Source: Hetaerina americana
Taxonomy: Eukaryota > Arthropoda > Insecta > Odonata > Calopterygidae
Length of the DNA stretch: 64,000 bases
Direction of reading: 5' to 3'
Assembly (NCBI GenBank): GCA_022747635.1
Contig: JAKTNV010000027.1
Coordinates: 1,714,001-1,778,000 of the forward strand
Shown: piece after piece, positions 1 to 11,304 of the stretch
Numbering within the stretch: the first letter of the stretch is position 1
How the letters are laid out: each line of letters opens with the position of its first letter
Position numbers and translations under genes: made by a program
Notes under the pieces: model-generated
The model's database searches: none
What the model was told of the DNA's origin: nothing
What the model saw: the letters and a program-made list of their open reading frames with translations, nothing else

Positions 1-154
1 GAGATCATTATATCCCAATTCATTGCCCATTTCTATTTCAGATACTTGATGCGCTCCCTCGGGTAGATAGGAATGCCAAGGTAGCCAGTCAGTCGGTGTT
101 TTGCATTAGGTGCAAGAATACCTAAACGCATGGTGAAGTGGTCCTATTGTTTCA

Positions 155-345
155 GGGTAAACCACAGTTTTCAACCCGAAGGTTGACTTGATCGGCGAGG
201 GTAGACCTAACCCAATACTAAGGCCAAGAGAGGTTGAAATTCACACATTAACTTCCTTTACCTGTGCCGTCTGTAGTTTCCCAGAAATTTCTAGGGTCCG
301 AAAAAATCACGCAGATTTAGTGAAACAGGAAACCCAGAGGCTTCA
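155..345 (-). repeat. SINE-B fragment (tRNA-derived family)
   Basis: The stretch matches the body of the well-preserved SINE-B copy at 13430-13706: both carry CAACCCGAAGGT, then GGTAGA, CCCAATACTAAG or CCCAGTACTAAG, TTCACACAT and TTTCCCAG in the same order. Only the 3' body is recognisable here and the tRNA-like head has decayed. No target-site duplication was seen. The family name is mine; the assignment rests on shared blocks between copies inside this window. Confidence 0.6.
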
Positions 346-430
346 CCCGAAATCAAACCCGTACCCTCAGTTCAATAGCCCAGCGCTTTATCCAATCGAC
401 AATCACGTTCCTATTCTAAGCGTCACATAA

Positions 431-895
431 AAAAACTTTCTACTCTTGAACCAATTGGATCAAGAACATTGAGACTGAATGTCATCATCATCAGCACTAT
501 CGGGGAGTATTTGAGTTACCATTAACGACAGCTTTTTACATATTTTGTATTTGTAATCGCTGCATGTAAGTATTCATTTATATTTTATCTCATTATTTTA
601 TAATGTGTGCAGCACAATGCAGACAGACGAAACATGCGGCGACATTTCTTATTATCATCCAGCTGCACACGAAAATTACAAGGACTTCAAATCTGGCTCG
701 TACCTTGGAGAAAAGGCTACTGTTTGTCCGCATTTTCATGTTTTAAACTCTGTTAAAGTTCTAAATTTATTCATGAAATAGACCAAAAGAGTGTCCCCTC
801 GTATTATATTTAACTCATCACTTATGCCGGCTTTTAAAATTATATGAAAAGAACCTGCAACTTAATAGTTATTACAAAGAGTTAGTTTTAACAGA
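431..895. other. AT-rich spacer, nothing recognised
   Basis: No open frame with protein-like content, tRNA head or terminal inverted repeat was seen between the SINE-B fragment and the M1 mariner. Confidence 0.5.
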
Positions 896-1840
896 TACGA
901 GGGTAGGCTGAAAAGTAATGCACACATGCTTGAAGACCACAAATAAAAACTAATATCGAAATCGGGTGATAAGCACATTCAAGTACCATTCTTATGTTTC
1001 CAAATCATATATTTATTTTTCAACCTAGTCCCCGTTAAGGCTAATACATTAATCCCAACGTGTAACAAGTTTTTTCGTTCCGTCCCTGAAAAACTTTTCC
1101 GACTTTTCTCGAATCCAGGACTCGAGAGCTGCCTTCACCTCATTGTCCGAGGTGCAATGATTACCCTTGAGGTGTCTCTTAAGTAGAGGAAAAAATAAAA
1201 ATCGGAAGGCGCTAGAACAGGGGAATAAGGAGGGTGTGGAATCAGATTAAATTTCAGGTTCCACGGAGCCCTCTCCAGTTGCGCGTGAGGTGTGCGGACG
1301 AGCGTTGTTGTGTTGCAAGATTATTGACGCTAGACTGCATTTAACACGATAAATCGACCAATATGGTTTGTGATACGCTTTTGAGTGATTTGCTGTTCAT
1401 TTTTAATCAAATCTTCGACGAGTTTACGATGTTTATTTTCTGTGACATTGATCGGACCTCCTCTACGTGTTTCATCGACAATTATGACTTTTCCAGGTTT
1501 GCAACCACGAAATATTACTACCTATCGATTGAACGTAGACCTATCAACAGCATCGTCACCATAAACAGCTTTTAAACGACGATGAATCTCAGTAGGAGTC
1601 ACTTTTTTTGCAGTTAACAATTCGATAATAGCACGCTGTTTAACTCGCGTTGACATAGAACTAGAACACGTCTCCATACTTCCGCTTCTCGAAATACATT
1701 GGGTGAATGAAACGACCTCAAACCTACGCATGCGTGTTTAGGGGGAATGTTACTTCCACATGCCACCAGGAGTGCTCCTGAAGGTCATTTTGTCTGTGGC
1801 CTACAAGCATGTGTGCATTAGTTGTCAGCTTACCCTTGTA
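896..1840 (-). mobile_element. M1 mariner, internally deleted
   Basis: The ends are inverted repeats of about 30 bp: GAGGGTAGGCTGAAAAGTAA near 900 and its imperfect complement ending CAGCTTACCCTTG near 1838, each next to a TA dinucleotide as expected for a TA target duplication. The minus strand encodes mariner transposase pieces. At about 945 bp it is shorter than the usual 1.3 kb mariner, so the catalytic centre is largely missing. The copy is inactive because it has frameshifts and a large internal deletion. Confidence 0.88.
1020..1656 (-). pseudogene. Broken mariner transposase in M1
   Basis: The N-terminal part starts at a methionine near 1656 (MSTRVKQRAIIELLT) and continues as VTPTEIHRRLKAVYGDDAVD, the typical first helix-turn-helix of mariner transposases. 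The C-terminal part, about 1240 down to 1020, reads in shifted frames as residues resembling SDFYLFPLLK, ESWIREKSEKFF and TKKLVTRWD, the region following the third catalytic aspartate. The central segment holding the first two catalytic aspartates was not found. The product would be nonfunctional. Confidence 0.8.
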
Positions 1841-2877
1841 GTATGGGTAGAAAAGTATATCGTTGGTTACTTACAACCGATTACAACTCTATGGAGGACA
1901 CAGCGCGGCAATCTGTAACTCTGGGACTATGAAGAAGTGAAAATCTAGAGGGTTGTCAGTTGGCCAGTAACGAAAATTTTGAGGTGAAAATGCGCTTCTT
2001 CGCTAGACCACAGCGCCCTCAGCGTCGCCATCACACTCTAATTGTTCTAAAAGAACGTTTCTACGACAAAGCCTCGATGCCGACCAGACCACTGCATGGT
2101 CATTACTAAAAAAGGCGTTGTTTTACCAGCTAACGCCATTACTTTCAATCCGTTATTTATATGCGCGCTCTTTAGTGAGGTTTTAGAACTAAAGAGTCCC
2201 TTCGACTTCACCCAGTATGTGAAGTGACCGCTACTCCCCAAGGAGGCACATTTACTGTCCTTCCAGTATCTTCAAAGTGAAATTTTTCAGGGCTTCTAAG
2301 AGGGCTATGGGATTCCCTTCGGCGCATAAACCTTCAATGTGGCTAAAGGTCTCGTGAATGTTGTGGCAGACTGGTATTTTAGTGTGCTTTGTACGGATTT
2401 ACAACATGCAGCCATTAGAGAGCAATCACTTATTGGATATAGCTATTTCTCATCAATATTCGTGTCTGATAGCGTTCTTGTATGGTAGAGGCTTCGTAGG
2501 CTATTGCCTGCGCTGCTAATTCTTCTTTTCTAGACGGAATAACACCTTAGTGACCTTAGATTCCCACCATGGGAACTGTGCCGTTTCTTTATTTCATCAA
2601 GAAGACATGATTCTACTCAACTTTCCCTTTTCTTACCGAGCAAACGAGGAATTCTGCTACGCTAAAATTTCATAATCAAATGATAATTTATTCAAATGTA
2701 TATCATATGCTTGAGAATCTTTCCGAAAAATTTTGGGTGAAATGATTTGCCTGGAGTCACGATAACGCACGTGAATGGCCTTAGTACAAAACTAGCTCAT
2801 GGCACCGGTATAACGTCGTGTGCGTGCAATATTTCATAAGCGCGTCTAAACAAGATTCATGTTTTTGTTAATGGAAA
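1841..2877. other. Intergenic, nothing recognised
   Basis: About 1 kb of mixed-composition DNA with only short chance frames. No repeat family shared with the rest of the window was noticed. Confidence 0.4.
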
Positions 2878-3105
2878 TTATTTGCGGATCGATCCAGCAT
2901 GAAAGTTCGCACCATTTCCTATGTTGGTCGTGTTTTATCCAAATTATATCGTACTTGTATGAGAATCCTATTCGAAAACCATCAATATTCTTCGCGGACC
3001 AACGCTCGAGACACCTATGAAAAATCCTACCACCATCAGAATTTGAACCCAAACCTTCCGGGTGAGGAACCACGGCGTTAGCCACCACACCAACTCGACT
3101 CACTC
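2878..3105 (-). repeat. SINE-D, tRNA-derived element
   Basis: On the minus strand from about 3105 there is a tRNA-like head with an A-box-like TGGTGGCTAACGCCGTGG and a B-box-like GGTTCAAATTC about 35 bases later, followed by an unrelated body (starting near GATGGTGGTAGGATTTTTC). The body does not match SINE-A, -B or -C. A single copy is seen here, so the 3' boundary is a guess. Confidence 0.55.
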
Positions 3106-3299
3106 TTAGGAAAAGTATCCCCTAGAGGGTTGGTGATGGAAGGTGACACTTCTCCAAATCTGAGGAATTCCATGCCACATGCCTGGATGCAGACGATATT
3201 CGTTCCATCTGAAATGCTCTTAAATGAAACATTGAGGAATTCATGAATTTCGGAAGATAAGCTCACTGTTGATTTGTTTATTTAGAGAGGGGATTATTA

Positions 3300-4395
3300 T
3301 GATTATTAAGTAATCTATCTCTAAAGGTACGTTTTGGATGGACACGACTACCAAATAAATATTTTGTGACTCCTAACCAAGCACAATCCAGCAACCTAAT
3401 TTACATAAAATTCCTCTTCATCTTTGTATACTTCCTTCATCCCTTCATCCCGTTCAACATCCCTATCCTGTTCCTTCCCTTTCCTCGTTTGCCTAACATT
3501 CTCCCCTCTACCGCAGTCTTTAACATCCCACTATCGATCAATACGCCCTTCATCCAAATTTTCTACCTCTTTAGGATTTCTCCCAAAAACCCTTCTCCTG
3601 TCCCGCCATACCTAGCACTTCCTCATTTGTTTTCGCTCTTGCTGTCCATTTCACATTCTCCATTCTTCTCCACACCCACATTTCAAAAGTCTCCAGTCTA
3701 CGTCTATCCTCCTGCTTCAATTACCACGTTTCCGCGCCGTACATAGCTACGCTCCATATCAAAGTTTTTACGAGTCTTTTCTTAACATCCTTACTCAAAG
3801 TCCCTGTCATCAACTCCCTCCTCCGTGTGAAAGCCTCTTTGCCTAGCGCAATTCTTCTCCTTTCGTCCCTACTACTTTGACTGTGTTGGCCCAAAACACT
3901 TCCGAGATACGTTAACTGTTCTACCTGCTCTAGTTTTTGCCCCCCCCCTATTTTAATGTTTAGTTTAGCCTTTTCCTTTCTAGAAAATCGCATAACCTTT
4001 GTTTTATTAATATTTATTCTCATCCCATACCTGTCGCACTGAACTTCCAATTCACTCAGCAATGCTTGCAGCCCCTTGGCTGACTGACAAACTAAAGCTT
4101 GGTCATCAGCAAACCTAACTGATTTTACGAATTCCCCACCCACTTTCATTCCTACCTCGAGTTCTTCCCATGCCTCTTTGATCATTTCCTCTGCATACAG
4201 GTTGAACAGCAACGGTGATAAAGGGCAACCCTGCCTTACACCTCTTCCTAACACTGCCCATCCTGACTCCCCTTCCCCCACTCGCACCTGAGCAGTCTGA
4301 GACATGTACAGGTTGCGGATTAGCCACCTGTCCCTCCAATCTATTCATATTTTCTGCAATATACTTATTAAGGCTTATAAACGCACACATTAATA
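3300..4395 (-). mobile_element. RTE-like LINE copy A, 5'-truncated
   Basis: This copy holds the C-terminal half of the reverse transcriptase plus the 3' end. Its 3' terminus (plus-strand ATTATTAAGTAATCTATC near 3300, then a GGACACGACTACCAAATAAA-like segment) is shared with copy B at 31460. The tail is TAA/ATT-rich, which fits RTE-type elements. The 5' end at about 4395 is cut within the RT palm, as usual after incomplete reverse transcription. It abuts the M2 copy at 4459. Confidence 0.85.
3721..4305 (-). pseudogene. LINE reverse transcriptase fragment, FADD motif
   Basis: A continuous 194-residue reading contains the RT motif-B region GVRQGCPLSPLLFNLY (about residues 22-37), the catalytic motif-C block FADDQALVCQ (about residues 69-78), the NKTKVMRFSRK block and the thumb/linker block KRLVKTLIWSVAMYGAETW at the end. 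These belong to non-LTR retrotransposon RTs of the RTE/BovB-like group. The frame continues in a broken way to about 3560 with residues like LETFEMWVWRRME. The N-terminal fingers and endonuclease are absent, so this is a dead fragment even though this stretch is still open. Confidence 0.9.
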
Positions 4396-4458
4396 AAGAT
4401 ACCTGTAAGTTTGGTTGGCTTGGAAATCTATGAGAAAGTAATTAAGAGGCAGCAAATA

Positions 4459-5032
4459 TAGTATAAAATGTGTCGGGAATAGTTTCGGAAAAATAGATTC
4501 ATTTCAGATATTGGCACATTGCCTTATCAAAGTTCGTCTAGTACAGTAACAAGTACAGCCCTTGACCGTCGACACACATTTCCCGCCAGCGGCTTTTCCA
4601 AGATTCGAAGGCTCCGTGGTATGCGGAAGGTCATTAAGGGTATGCGTGCAAGCTTTTTTGACGCCACTTGAGGTCCAATAGTTGTGTCCTTTGAGGGAGG
4701 GAGGATTTCACTTTTATAGGAATTGGATATAGTCCGCGGGTGCCAATTTGGGACTGTAAGGGGGTGGGGAATCGTCGCGATGTCGTTCCGGAAGGTTTTC
4801 GCAAGCAGACACTCGACTCTGCTCTTGGTCGTCCGTCGTAAGACCTTCGGGACGAGTTTAGAGCAGATCCTTGGAATCGCCAAATTTTCCCTGATATTGT
4901 TGTTGAATGGCATAATATCAATACCAATATTAGATCTGCGATCATGCGCACACTAAACCGGCGGTCTGAATACGACACTTCGCGCACATGTCACGAAAAT
5001 ATTGTAACCGAAATTTTTGAGCAAATCTTGTA
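4459..5032 (-). mobile_element. M2 mariner deletion derivative, copy a
   Basis: The left end GTGTCGGGAATAGTTTCGG (about 4471) and right end ending GCAAATCTTGTA (5032) match the two ends of the M2 family. On the minus strand it carries the second helix-turn-helix region (RRFSVRMIADLI), then the standard deletion join, then the DDE-domain tail. Frameshifts occur throughout. It lies between two LINE fragments (copy A and 5070-5265). Confidence 0.88.
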
Positions 5033-5069
5033 AATTCACATATTTTCTTAAAATCTACTTCCCTGTTAT

Positions 5070-5265
5070 GTTTTCAACCCCTTGTGAGAGTTTCTACGGC
5101 TAACGGAATTCTTTTTAAACGCCGACTACTGTGACTATCTTAGTCCAAAACACTACCGAGATAGGTTTTGTTCTAACTGTCGTAGTTTGAGACCTCTTAT
5201 TTAAATGTTTATATAGCCTTACTCTTTCCTTAAAACCTAAAAAGTCTAAAGACTTTATTGTGGAA
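5070..5265 (-). mobile_element. RTE-like LINE fragment
   Basis: On the minus strand the block around 5240-5090 aligns with the LINE region after the FADD motif: residues resembling RKE-GYINI-IRGLKLRQLEQNLSR correspond to the RKEKAKLNIKIGGQKLEQVEQLTYLGS block of copy A. It may be the distal part of copy D (5670-8040), separated from it by the SINE-A insertion at 5380-5664. It is heavily mutated. Confidence 0.65.
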
Positions 5266-5379
5266 GTGTAAATTTTCTTTTTTACCCTCATCTAAAAAAC
5301 TTCATTTTTTTATTAATGTTCTTAGAAAGGGTAATAACTTCTTTGCTGGCAGGGGACCTAAAACTAATTGTTCCGAATA

Positions 5380-5664
5380 CCTGATTTCATGGAGTATTTA
5401 TTTCCCACCCTGAAGGCCCGGGTTCGAATCCCGGTAACGACAGATATTTTTCAGTGGTGTCCCAATCCCTACTTGAATTGTTTTGTGGGAGCCACTTTGA
5501 GGGAGTCCGTCAGATGGGGCGTTAAACTGGGGACCCCTTGGCGCCTTTCGACAAGAGTAGGCTAATGCCGGCGCCGGGTTTCTCTCCACCCTTTATCCTT
5601 TGCTGTCCATCACTATGGCGCAAATGACCTTAGCTGTCGGTCGCCTCCCATAAAAACTACTAAA
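5380..5664 (+). repeat. SINE-A copy 1, head degraded
   Basis: The tRNA-like B box GGGTTCGAATCCCGG is at about 5419-5433. It is followed by the family body: CGACAGATATTTTTCAGTGG, GGCGTTAAACTGGGGACCCC, TTGGCGCCTTTCG, TAATGCCGGCGCCGGG, ATGGCGCAAATGACCTTAGC and TGTCGGTCGCCTCCC, ending in an ACTACTA-type tail. The 5' head is incomplete. It interrupts LINE copy D. Confidence 0.82.
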
Positions 5665-6065
5665 CAATGAATAGTGCACCGATTTTTACCCAATATCCAA
5701 TTTGTCCCATGTTCATTTACCATATCCTTCTCAAGTACCTTGAGAGAGAGAGAGGGATAATGGACCCCCGCCTTTCGCCTCATCGCAACTCTGCCCATCC
5801 TTTCCCCACTCGTACCCGAATAGTCTGAAAAATTTACAGTTTGCGGAGAAATCTGTAACTCCTCAAATCTAGTCCTATTTTCTGCGACACATTCATTAAT
5901 TGTACCCAATTTACTCTATCGAACGCTAAATTTAAATATGCGAAACAGAAAAACACCCAATTGTATTCTATGCTCCGCACAATTAGTGATCTCATTACGT
6001 CAATGGTATCACGCGTGCCTCCCCCTTCCTGGTCCCAAAATTTTCATCCCCTAACACTTAGAATG

Positions 6066-6127
6066 AACAATGGAGGGGTGAAGTGGAGGGCGAATCAATT
6101 CGCTCTCCACTTCACCCCTCCATTGTT
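6066..6127. repeat. 30-bp inverted repeat with 2-nt loop
   Basis: Arms 6066-6095 and 6098-6127 are complementary at 29 of 30 positions, beginning AACAATGGAGGGGTGAAGTG, with only CA between them. The mismatch is one G-to-A near the tip. It lies within the decayed LINE copy D linker and has no relation to that element's structure. Confidence 0.95.
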
Positions 6128-6958
6128 GATTTTAAATACCAAAATTGCTGCGGGAGAAATCAATATCTTTTTCTCTTGGCCTCACAATGTCTGCCTTTCC
6201 ATTTTTTGCGATGGGAACTAAAATTAGTCTGACGAAATCTTCCTCATAAATACTACAAATTATCACATAAAAACTCTTCTTCCCACTTTTTTCTAAACCT
6301 TTAATTACTTCCTTATCCCCACGGTCTTACTCAATTCCTTTAAAGCCCCTCCTACTTCACCATCAAGTATGCCTGAACTTAGGCTATCCTCATCTATGTC
6401 ATACTATCTTTCTATGTCTAACCTGGTCTCTTAATCTATTTCCATTTCTCTGGAGTCTTTCCTGATCTAATTAATATTTTTTCTGCTTTCTTTTTGATAA
6501 TGTACACGGTTTTAACATTTTTATTTCCAGATAGGCTTTTCACTTTTTGTTACAGTGATTTGTTTTCACCCTTGATTTGTAAGCAATCCGCATATGTACT
6601 CACAATGTCTCTTCCATGCTTCATACTTCCCTTGGCCTACATCTTCTTTATATTTTCCTGCCTCAGTTTAATATTCAACTATTTATACTTTCTTTAACCC
6701 ATATCTGCGACTGCATCCTTCCATTACCTTCTATCTTTCTAATCATTTAGTCTATAACCCATGGTTTTCTAATCATTTTCCCAATCACTATTCCTATTTT
6801 TTCGTTTGCGGTTTCCAAAGCACCTTCTTTGATATGTTCCCATTAAGTTTGTATCGTATTTATCTATTCCTCGATGTTGATTTTCTCTACGGAACGCTGA
6901 TTTTTCTTTATTGTGTTTAAGTTTGTTTTTAAATTCTTTTTCCTTTCAGTGACAAACG

Positions 6959-7960
6959 TCAATATTTTCCCTTGCTGATCGTATAACCTAACGACTTCTT
7001 CCTCCATATTACATTACACACATACATTTTTTGCATACATTGCCATTTTTCTTTGATAGTACTAAGCCCTTTACCATCCTCCATGATTTCCTCTACCGCC
7101 TGTTTGTATTCCTTCCTTTTCAAACCATTTAATGCTTCTGCATTCCATTTTCTAACTCGCCGCCCCTGCCTTATCTTTTTGAAACGGACGCATTTCATAA
7201 CAACTAAATTATGGTCAGAGTCCGCATCCGCTCCCAGGAAGCTGTGCAAATTTATCACACTGTTCCTAAATCTGTGTCTAAACAGGATATAATCCAGCTG
7301 ATACCTTTCTGAGTCACCTGGCATTTTCCATGTATACCTGCGTCTTTTGGGGTGTCTAAACCAAGTGTTGGTGATGACTAAGCCCTGTCTCCTGCAGAAC
7401 TCAAGTGCTCTCTCCTCGCGGTCATTCCTCATGCCTAAACCGTAGTCCCCCACCTCATCACCTTCGCCTATCGTCGCACTCCAAATCCCCCATCACTATC
7501 ATATGTTTACCTGCAGCAAAACACTCGATTATGTCCTCTAACTGATCGTATATCTTATCGACCTCTTCTTCCTTATGGTTGCTCGGTGGCATGTATACCT
7601 GAATAATAACTAAGTTCGTCGGTTCTGCTTTTATAGCTTCTAGTAATATTCTATCCGCTGCTTGTTCTATATTGACTACGCTTCTTCCTACCTATTGATT
7701 CAATATTATGGCAACCCCTCGTGGGCCCTCGTCCCCGCCGCTGTATATTATTCTAAAACTATCACTCCAGTAATTCCCTCTATCCCTCCATCTCGCCTCG
7801 CAGAGACCTAAAATATTTCTTCTCAACAACTTTCGCTTTATAATTTCCGATTTCTCAACATATCCAATGTCCCTAGGCCTATCTTAACTGGTTCTGCCTT
7901 CTTCTGCGGCTTCTACCTCGCTGCCGCTGTCGTATTTGTTTTGCAAGGGTTTCATTTGAT
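6959..7960 (-). pseudogene. LINE endonuclease (EEP fold), decayed
   Basis: The open part (7453-6959) reads MGDYGLGMRNDREERALEFC, then TNTWF, RRYTWKMPGD, QLDYILF and SDHNLVV. The last is the SDH-type catalytic histidine motif of endonuclease/exonuclease/phosphatase proteins, and the set is characteristic of RTE endonucleases that are often labelled craniofacial development protein 2-like in insect annotations. Upstream to about 7960, in shifted frames, are residues like ILGLCEARWRDRG, YSGGDEGPRGVA and LVIIQVYMPPSN. The enzyme would nick target DNA to start reverse transcription, but frameshifts make this one a relic. Confidence 0.88.
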
Positions 7961-8040
7961 GATGACCACAGCATCCTTGCCTCTCCCACTGCCAGGCACG
8001 ACCTATGACCCCGGGGACCCAGTTCCGTAGTATTCAGAAC

Positions 8041-9074
8041 CCATCATCATAATTATGTCTATCATAAAATCATAAGAAAAATGATGATGATGGATTTCTC
8101 TTGCCTTCTTTAAATTTTTACATACCTGATTCCAAAAGGCATTCATACTATGTTACGAGTTACTCGTATTATGAAATATTGTGAGTAGAAATCGATTAAA
8201 AAACCAATATATAATTTTTGAAAGGGCACATAAAACCAATTCCTAAAATTCAAAAGCCATGTAATTTATAATTTTGCCTTTTTAAAAGAAGCTTAAATGA
8301 ATATCTCACATTCCTGAAACGGAAAAAGTCAGCGAATTCGGCATTTATTCTGACTTATCGCTCCGATCGGCCGGGATTGATACCCCTTCGGTGGCATACA
8401 ATTCGGTTGGTAGTTTATTAACGTTATGTAATGATATAAATACCGTTGGGATAGAAATATAATGCGATATATTTTCTAATATTATTTATCTTGGTTTCAA
8501 AAATCCCTGGATATATTCTTGTCCGTTTATTGGTCACCTTACACTCACGGTGGCCCGAATATTTTACCGGCACCAAGGCGAAAATTCACGTAAATATTTC
8601 GCAGTTCTGCTTCTGTCAAGTGCTTCGGATGGCAATTGGGATTTTCTAATGGATACTTTTGTTTCTCTTCTAACAATTTCCAATCCACGGTAGCTGTACA
8701 CCATAATGGTCTCTCCCTAAAGAAAATTAAATTAAGTTACTGCTCTCAACAGATTTAGGTTTAATGTCTGCCACGAGAGTCCTTTGGAAATTAGAGCTAT
8801 ATTCCTATCTCAAACTCGAGTAATTGTCTTTAGGGTGATTTCCTCTAAGAGAAACGATCCACGATTTCTTGAACAGTTCCCCACATGCCCTCATGAACAA
8901 TTTGCGGAAAACTCACGAATCAGAACCCGGCCACTAAAATATGAAGTTAATCATAAAACGTGATAAGTCAAAAATACCAAATGGTTTCTACTGTTCACAG
9001 CGAGGGAGGGCATTTCGAATGAACAGCTCACCAAAATCTTCTGTTGTCTGCGAAAAATAGTTTGATCCATCCAT
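8041..9074. other. AT-rich intergenic DNA
   Basis: Contains a few ATC/ATG-rich microsatellite-like stretches near 8040-8085 and no recognisable gene or repeat family. Confidence 0.4.
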
Positions 9075-9311
9075 CACATGCCGAACCCGTATATTTGTTC
9101 GATAGTTGAAGGTAGAGCGGAATGGGAAGCTCAGCATCAGGGTACAGGGACAAGTATTTTTCTCTGTGTTGCCCGTAGTTTGCCAGGAAGAACTGCTACT
9201 CTAAAAAAATATCACCCAGCTTGGGTGAAGCTGATGGTGCCCAGAGTCGTCACCAGGACTCAAACTAGGGCCCTTCTCTGAGTAGCTATACCCAATGAAC
9301 TACCAGGCTCC
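9075..9311 (-). repeat. SINE-B copy, degraded
   Basis: On the minus strand from about 9311 the tRNA-like head reads CCTGGTAGTTCATTGGGTA and a B-box-like GTTTGAGTCCTGG. The body shares CACCCAGCTTGGGTGAAGCT, GGTGCCCAGAG and GTTTGCCAGGAAGA with the intact copy at 13430-13706. The 3' end is less certain. Confidence 0.72.
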
Positions 9312-9407
9312 TAGTATAAATAATACAATATAAAATTATATCTACACTCTGAAAACTTTTTAAAGTTTATTGCAAAGTTGCAGTTTTTATGTCCTCTTAT
9401 GGGTAGA

Positions 9408-10277
9408 ACAAGGTTTATATAACAAGAATCAGGAAATACTTTTTCCTGGCGTGACTGTAAGTCGCAGTAGCCTCGCACCGTGCAGCCTCGGTGGCGGCTG
9501 GTATGAACTTCAACACACGCCCTGCGCCAATCACCTTTAGTGGACTCATCTTCAACGACTCGGTGCATGCGTAAAATGCAGCAAACGATTGAACAGCGGT
9601 CCACCATCAAATCACGTGTTGGATTACGGAAATAGGTTACGAAGACGTTGGGCATGATTCGCCAAGTGTCCAAATATGAAAGCATGTCACAAACTGCAGT
9701 TTTAAGTGGTAAAAGCTCTTCAAAGATGGCCGAGAGAGTGTGGAGGACGAGCCCCGAGCTGGACGACCCTTGACGTCAAGAACCGACGACAACGTGCGAC
9801 GTGTGCGTAAAGTGCTGCATTCAGACCTTCAGTTAAGTGTGATCGTATGATCGCAGATCGTATATTGGCATTGATAAGATGACGGTGCACACACCATTAT
9901 AACTGAAAGTTTGGCGATGCGAAAGATCTACGCTAAACTCGTCCCGAATGTCTTGACGGACGACCAAGAGCAAAGTCGACTTGCGAAAACCTTCTAAAAC
10001 GGCATCGCGACGAGTCCCCAACGCCTACAGTCCCGACTTGGCACAAGGAGGCCGTTTTATATACTCGGAAGTAGAATCCTCTCTCCCTCAAAGGACACCA
10101 CCATGGTACCCTAAGTGCCGTCAAAGAAGCATGCAGGTGCTCCCTTAAGGGTACCCTTATCCGGAAGCCACTGGTACAAGCGTATCGACACTCAAGGGAT
10201 GTTTTGAGGCATTGTAGCAATATCAGAAATAAATCTATTTCTCTAAGTTAAAATTTTCCCGATACGTTTTACAAAAA
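9408..10277 (+). mobile_element. M2 mariner, longest copy (b)
   Basis: The ends match the family (ACAAGGTTTATAT at 9408; CCCGATACGTTTTAC near 10258-10272). Unlike the other M2 copies it keeps the transposase N-terminus. From about 9560, in broken frames, residues resemble QRSTIKSRVGLRK, LGMIRQV, FKDGRESVEDEPRAGRP and SDLQLSVIVIADRILALI, which are the two helix-turn-helix parts of a mariner transposase. It then shows the same deletion join as the short copies, followed by the C-terminal part. It is therefore a likely intermediate between the full element and the 560-bp derivatives. It directly abuts LINE fragment G. Confidence 0.88.
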
Positions 10278-10640
10278 CATTGACCTGGAGCGAGTTTTCA
10301 TACGACGCGGGAATACGGCTGTAAAAGCAAGATGATAGGCATAGGGTTGTGGCTTTTAAGATGTGGATGTGGGGAATATTGGGAAAGGTGAAATGGAGAT
10401 AAAGTAAAACAAACGAGGGAATGCTAGGCATGGCGGGGAGGAGAGAGGTTTGTTGGGAGAAATTCAAAGAGGGACGCAAGCAATTTTATGTTGGAAGGAA
10501 TACTGAATGCTTTGAAGGGAGGGAGGGTATGAGGCAAGCGGAGATGGGGTATGGAAAGAGCAGTCATGTTGAAAGGAATGAAGGGAGAGAGGGAGTGTAC
10601 GGATTTGAAGAACGACTGTAGAATGGGGTGTCAATCTGCG
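10275..10640 (+). mobile_element. RTE-like LINE fragment G
   Basis: Starts immediately after the M2 end with a decayed version of the LIWSVALYGAE block, then GNARHGGEERGLLGEI-like residues (about 10418-10465, compare EEVLGMVGEERGLLG of copy B) and a purine-rich GMLDGMKGGRKYSE-like stretch. There is no intact frame. Confidence 0.7.
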
Positions 10641-11304
10641 TGTCTCCTTCGGCGAAATTTAACCGTGTTTATCTTAATCTATATTTATCCTTCCAGAACC
10701 TACCCTAGACGGTATAGTGCGAAATAAATTATTCAACAATGTTTGGCTACCGAAAGCCAATTAAGAGCAACAATAAATAATATGGAGTACTTTATGCCCA
10801 TTCAGAATGAAACTCCCAAAGTATGAGATTTGAATTTAAGAAGATATGACGTCATTACTTGCGTTATTAAATTTTGAGATCAGTCTGAGAGTCTGAAGTA
10901 TTAAAAAAAATTATTTTTGAATAAAATTGCCGGTGTGTCAGCTAGGGTGAGCTATTTTAAAATTATATATTCTGATCATCACTGAATAAGTTGACTTTGT
11001 AGTTTTACACACTAAATGTATTAAATTACTGCCGCTTTCGACGTGTACGTGACATGATAAGGTATGAAAATATGAACGCAGTGTTACGCCCGATGATATC
11101 GCGTATGTGTCGACACCGGAAGCAGGTTAATAAAGTTTATCGTTTAAAAAACACTAAATTTCCTCACTAAGCGATCATTAATTGCCACAAAGGAGAGCCT
11201 GAAAACTATTGGATTTATATACTGGTCATATTTGTCAAATATCAGCGAATCCTAGACAAGACAAAACATCACCTCATCCGCCGCGACTCGTCCTGGGACG
11301 AGAA
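10641..11304. other. Intergenic, nothing recognised
   Basis: AT-rich DNA with only short chance frames. Confidence 0.4.

Larger units (their letters stand above)
5670..8040 (-). mobile_element. RTE-like LINE copy D with endonuclease
   Basis: This is the only copy with a recognisable endonuclease. On the minus strand from about 8040 it encodes an EEP-fold endonuclease (to about 6955), a linker (about 6950-6300) and the start of the palm (about 5940-5690, residues resembling NYSGTSGERMG of the RVGEGESGWAVLGRG block). Downstream sequence is displaced by SINE-A at 5380. A perfect-looking hairpin at 6066-6127 lies inside it. All frames are broken, so it is immobile. Confidence 0.82.
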
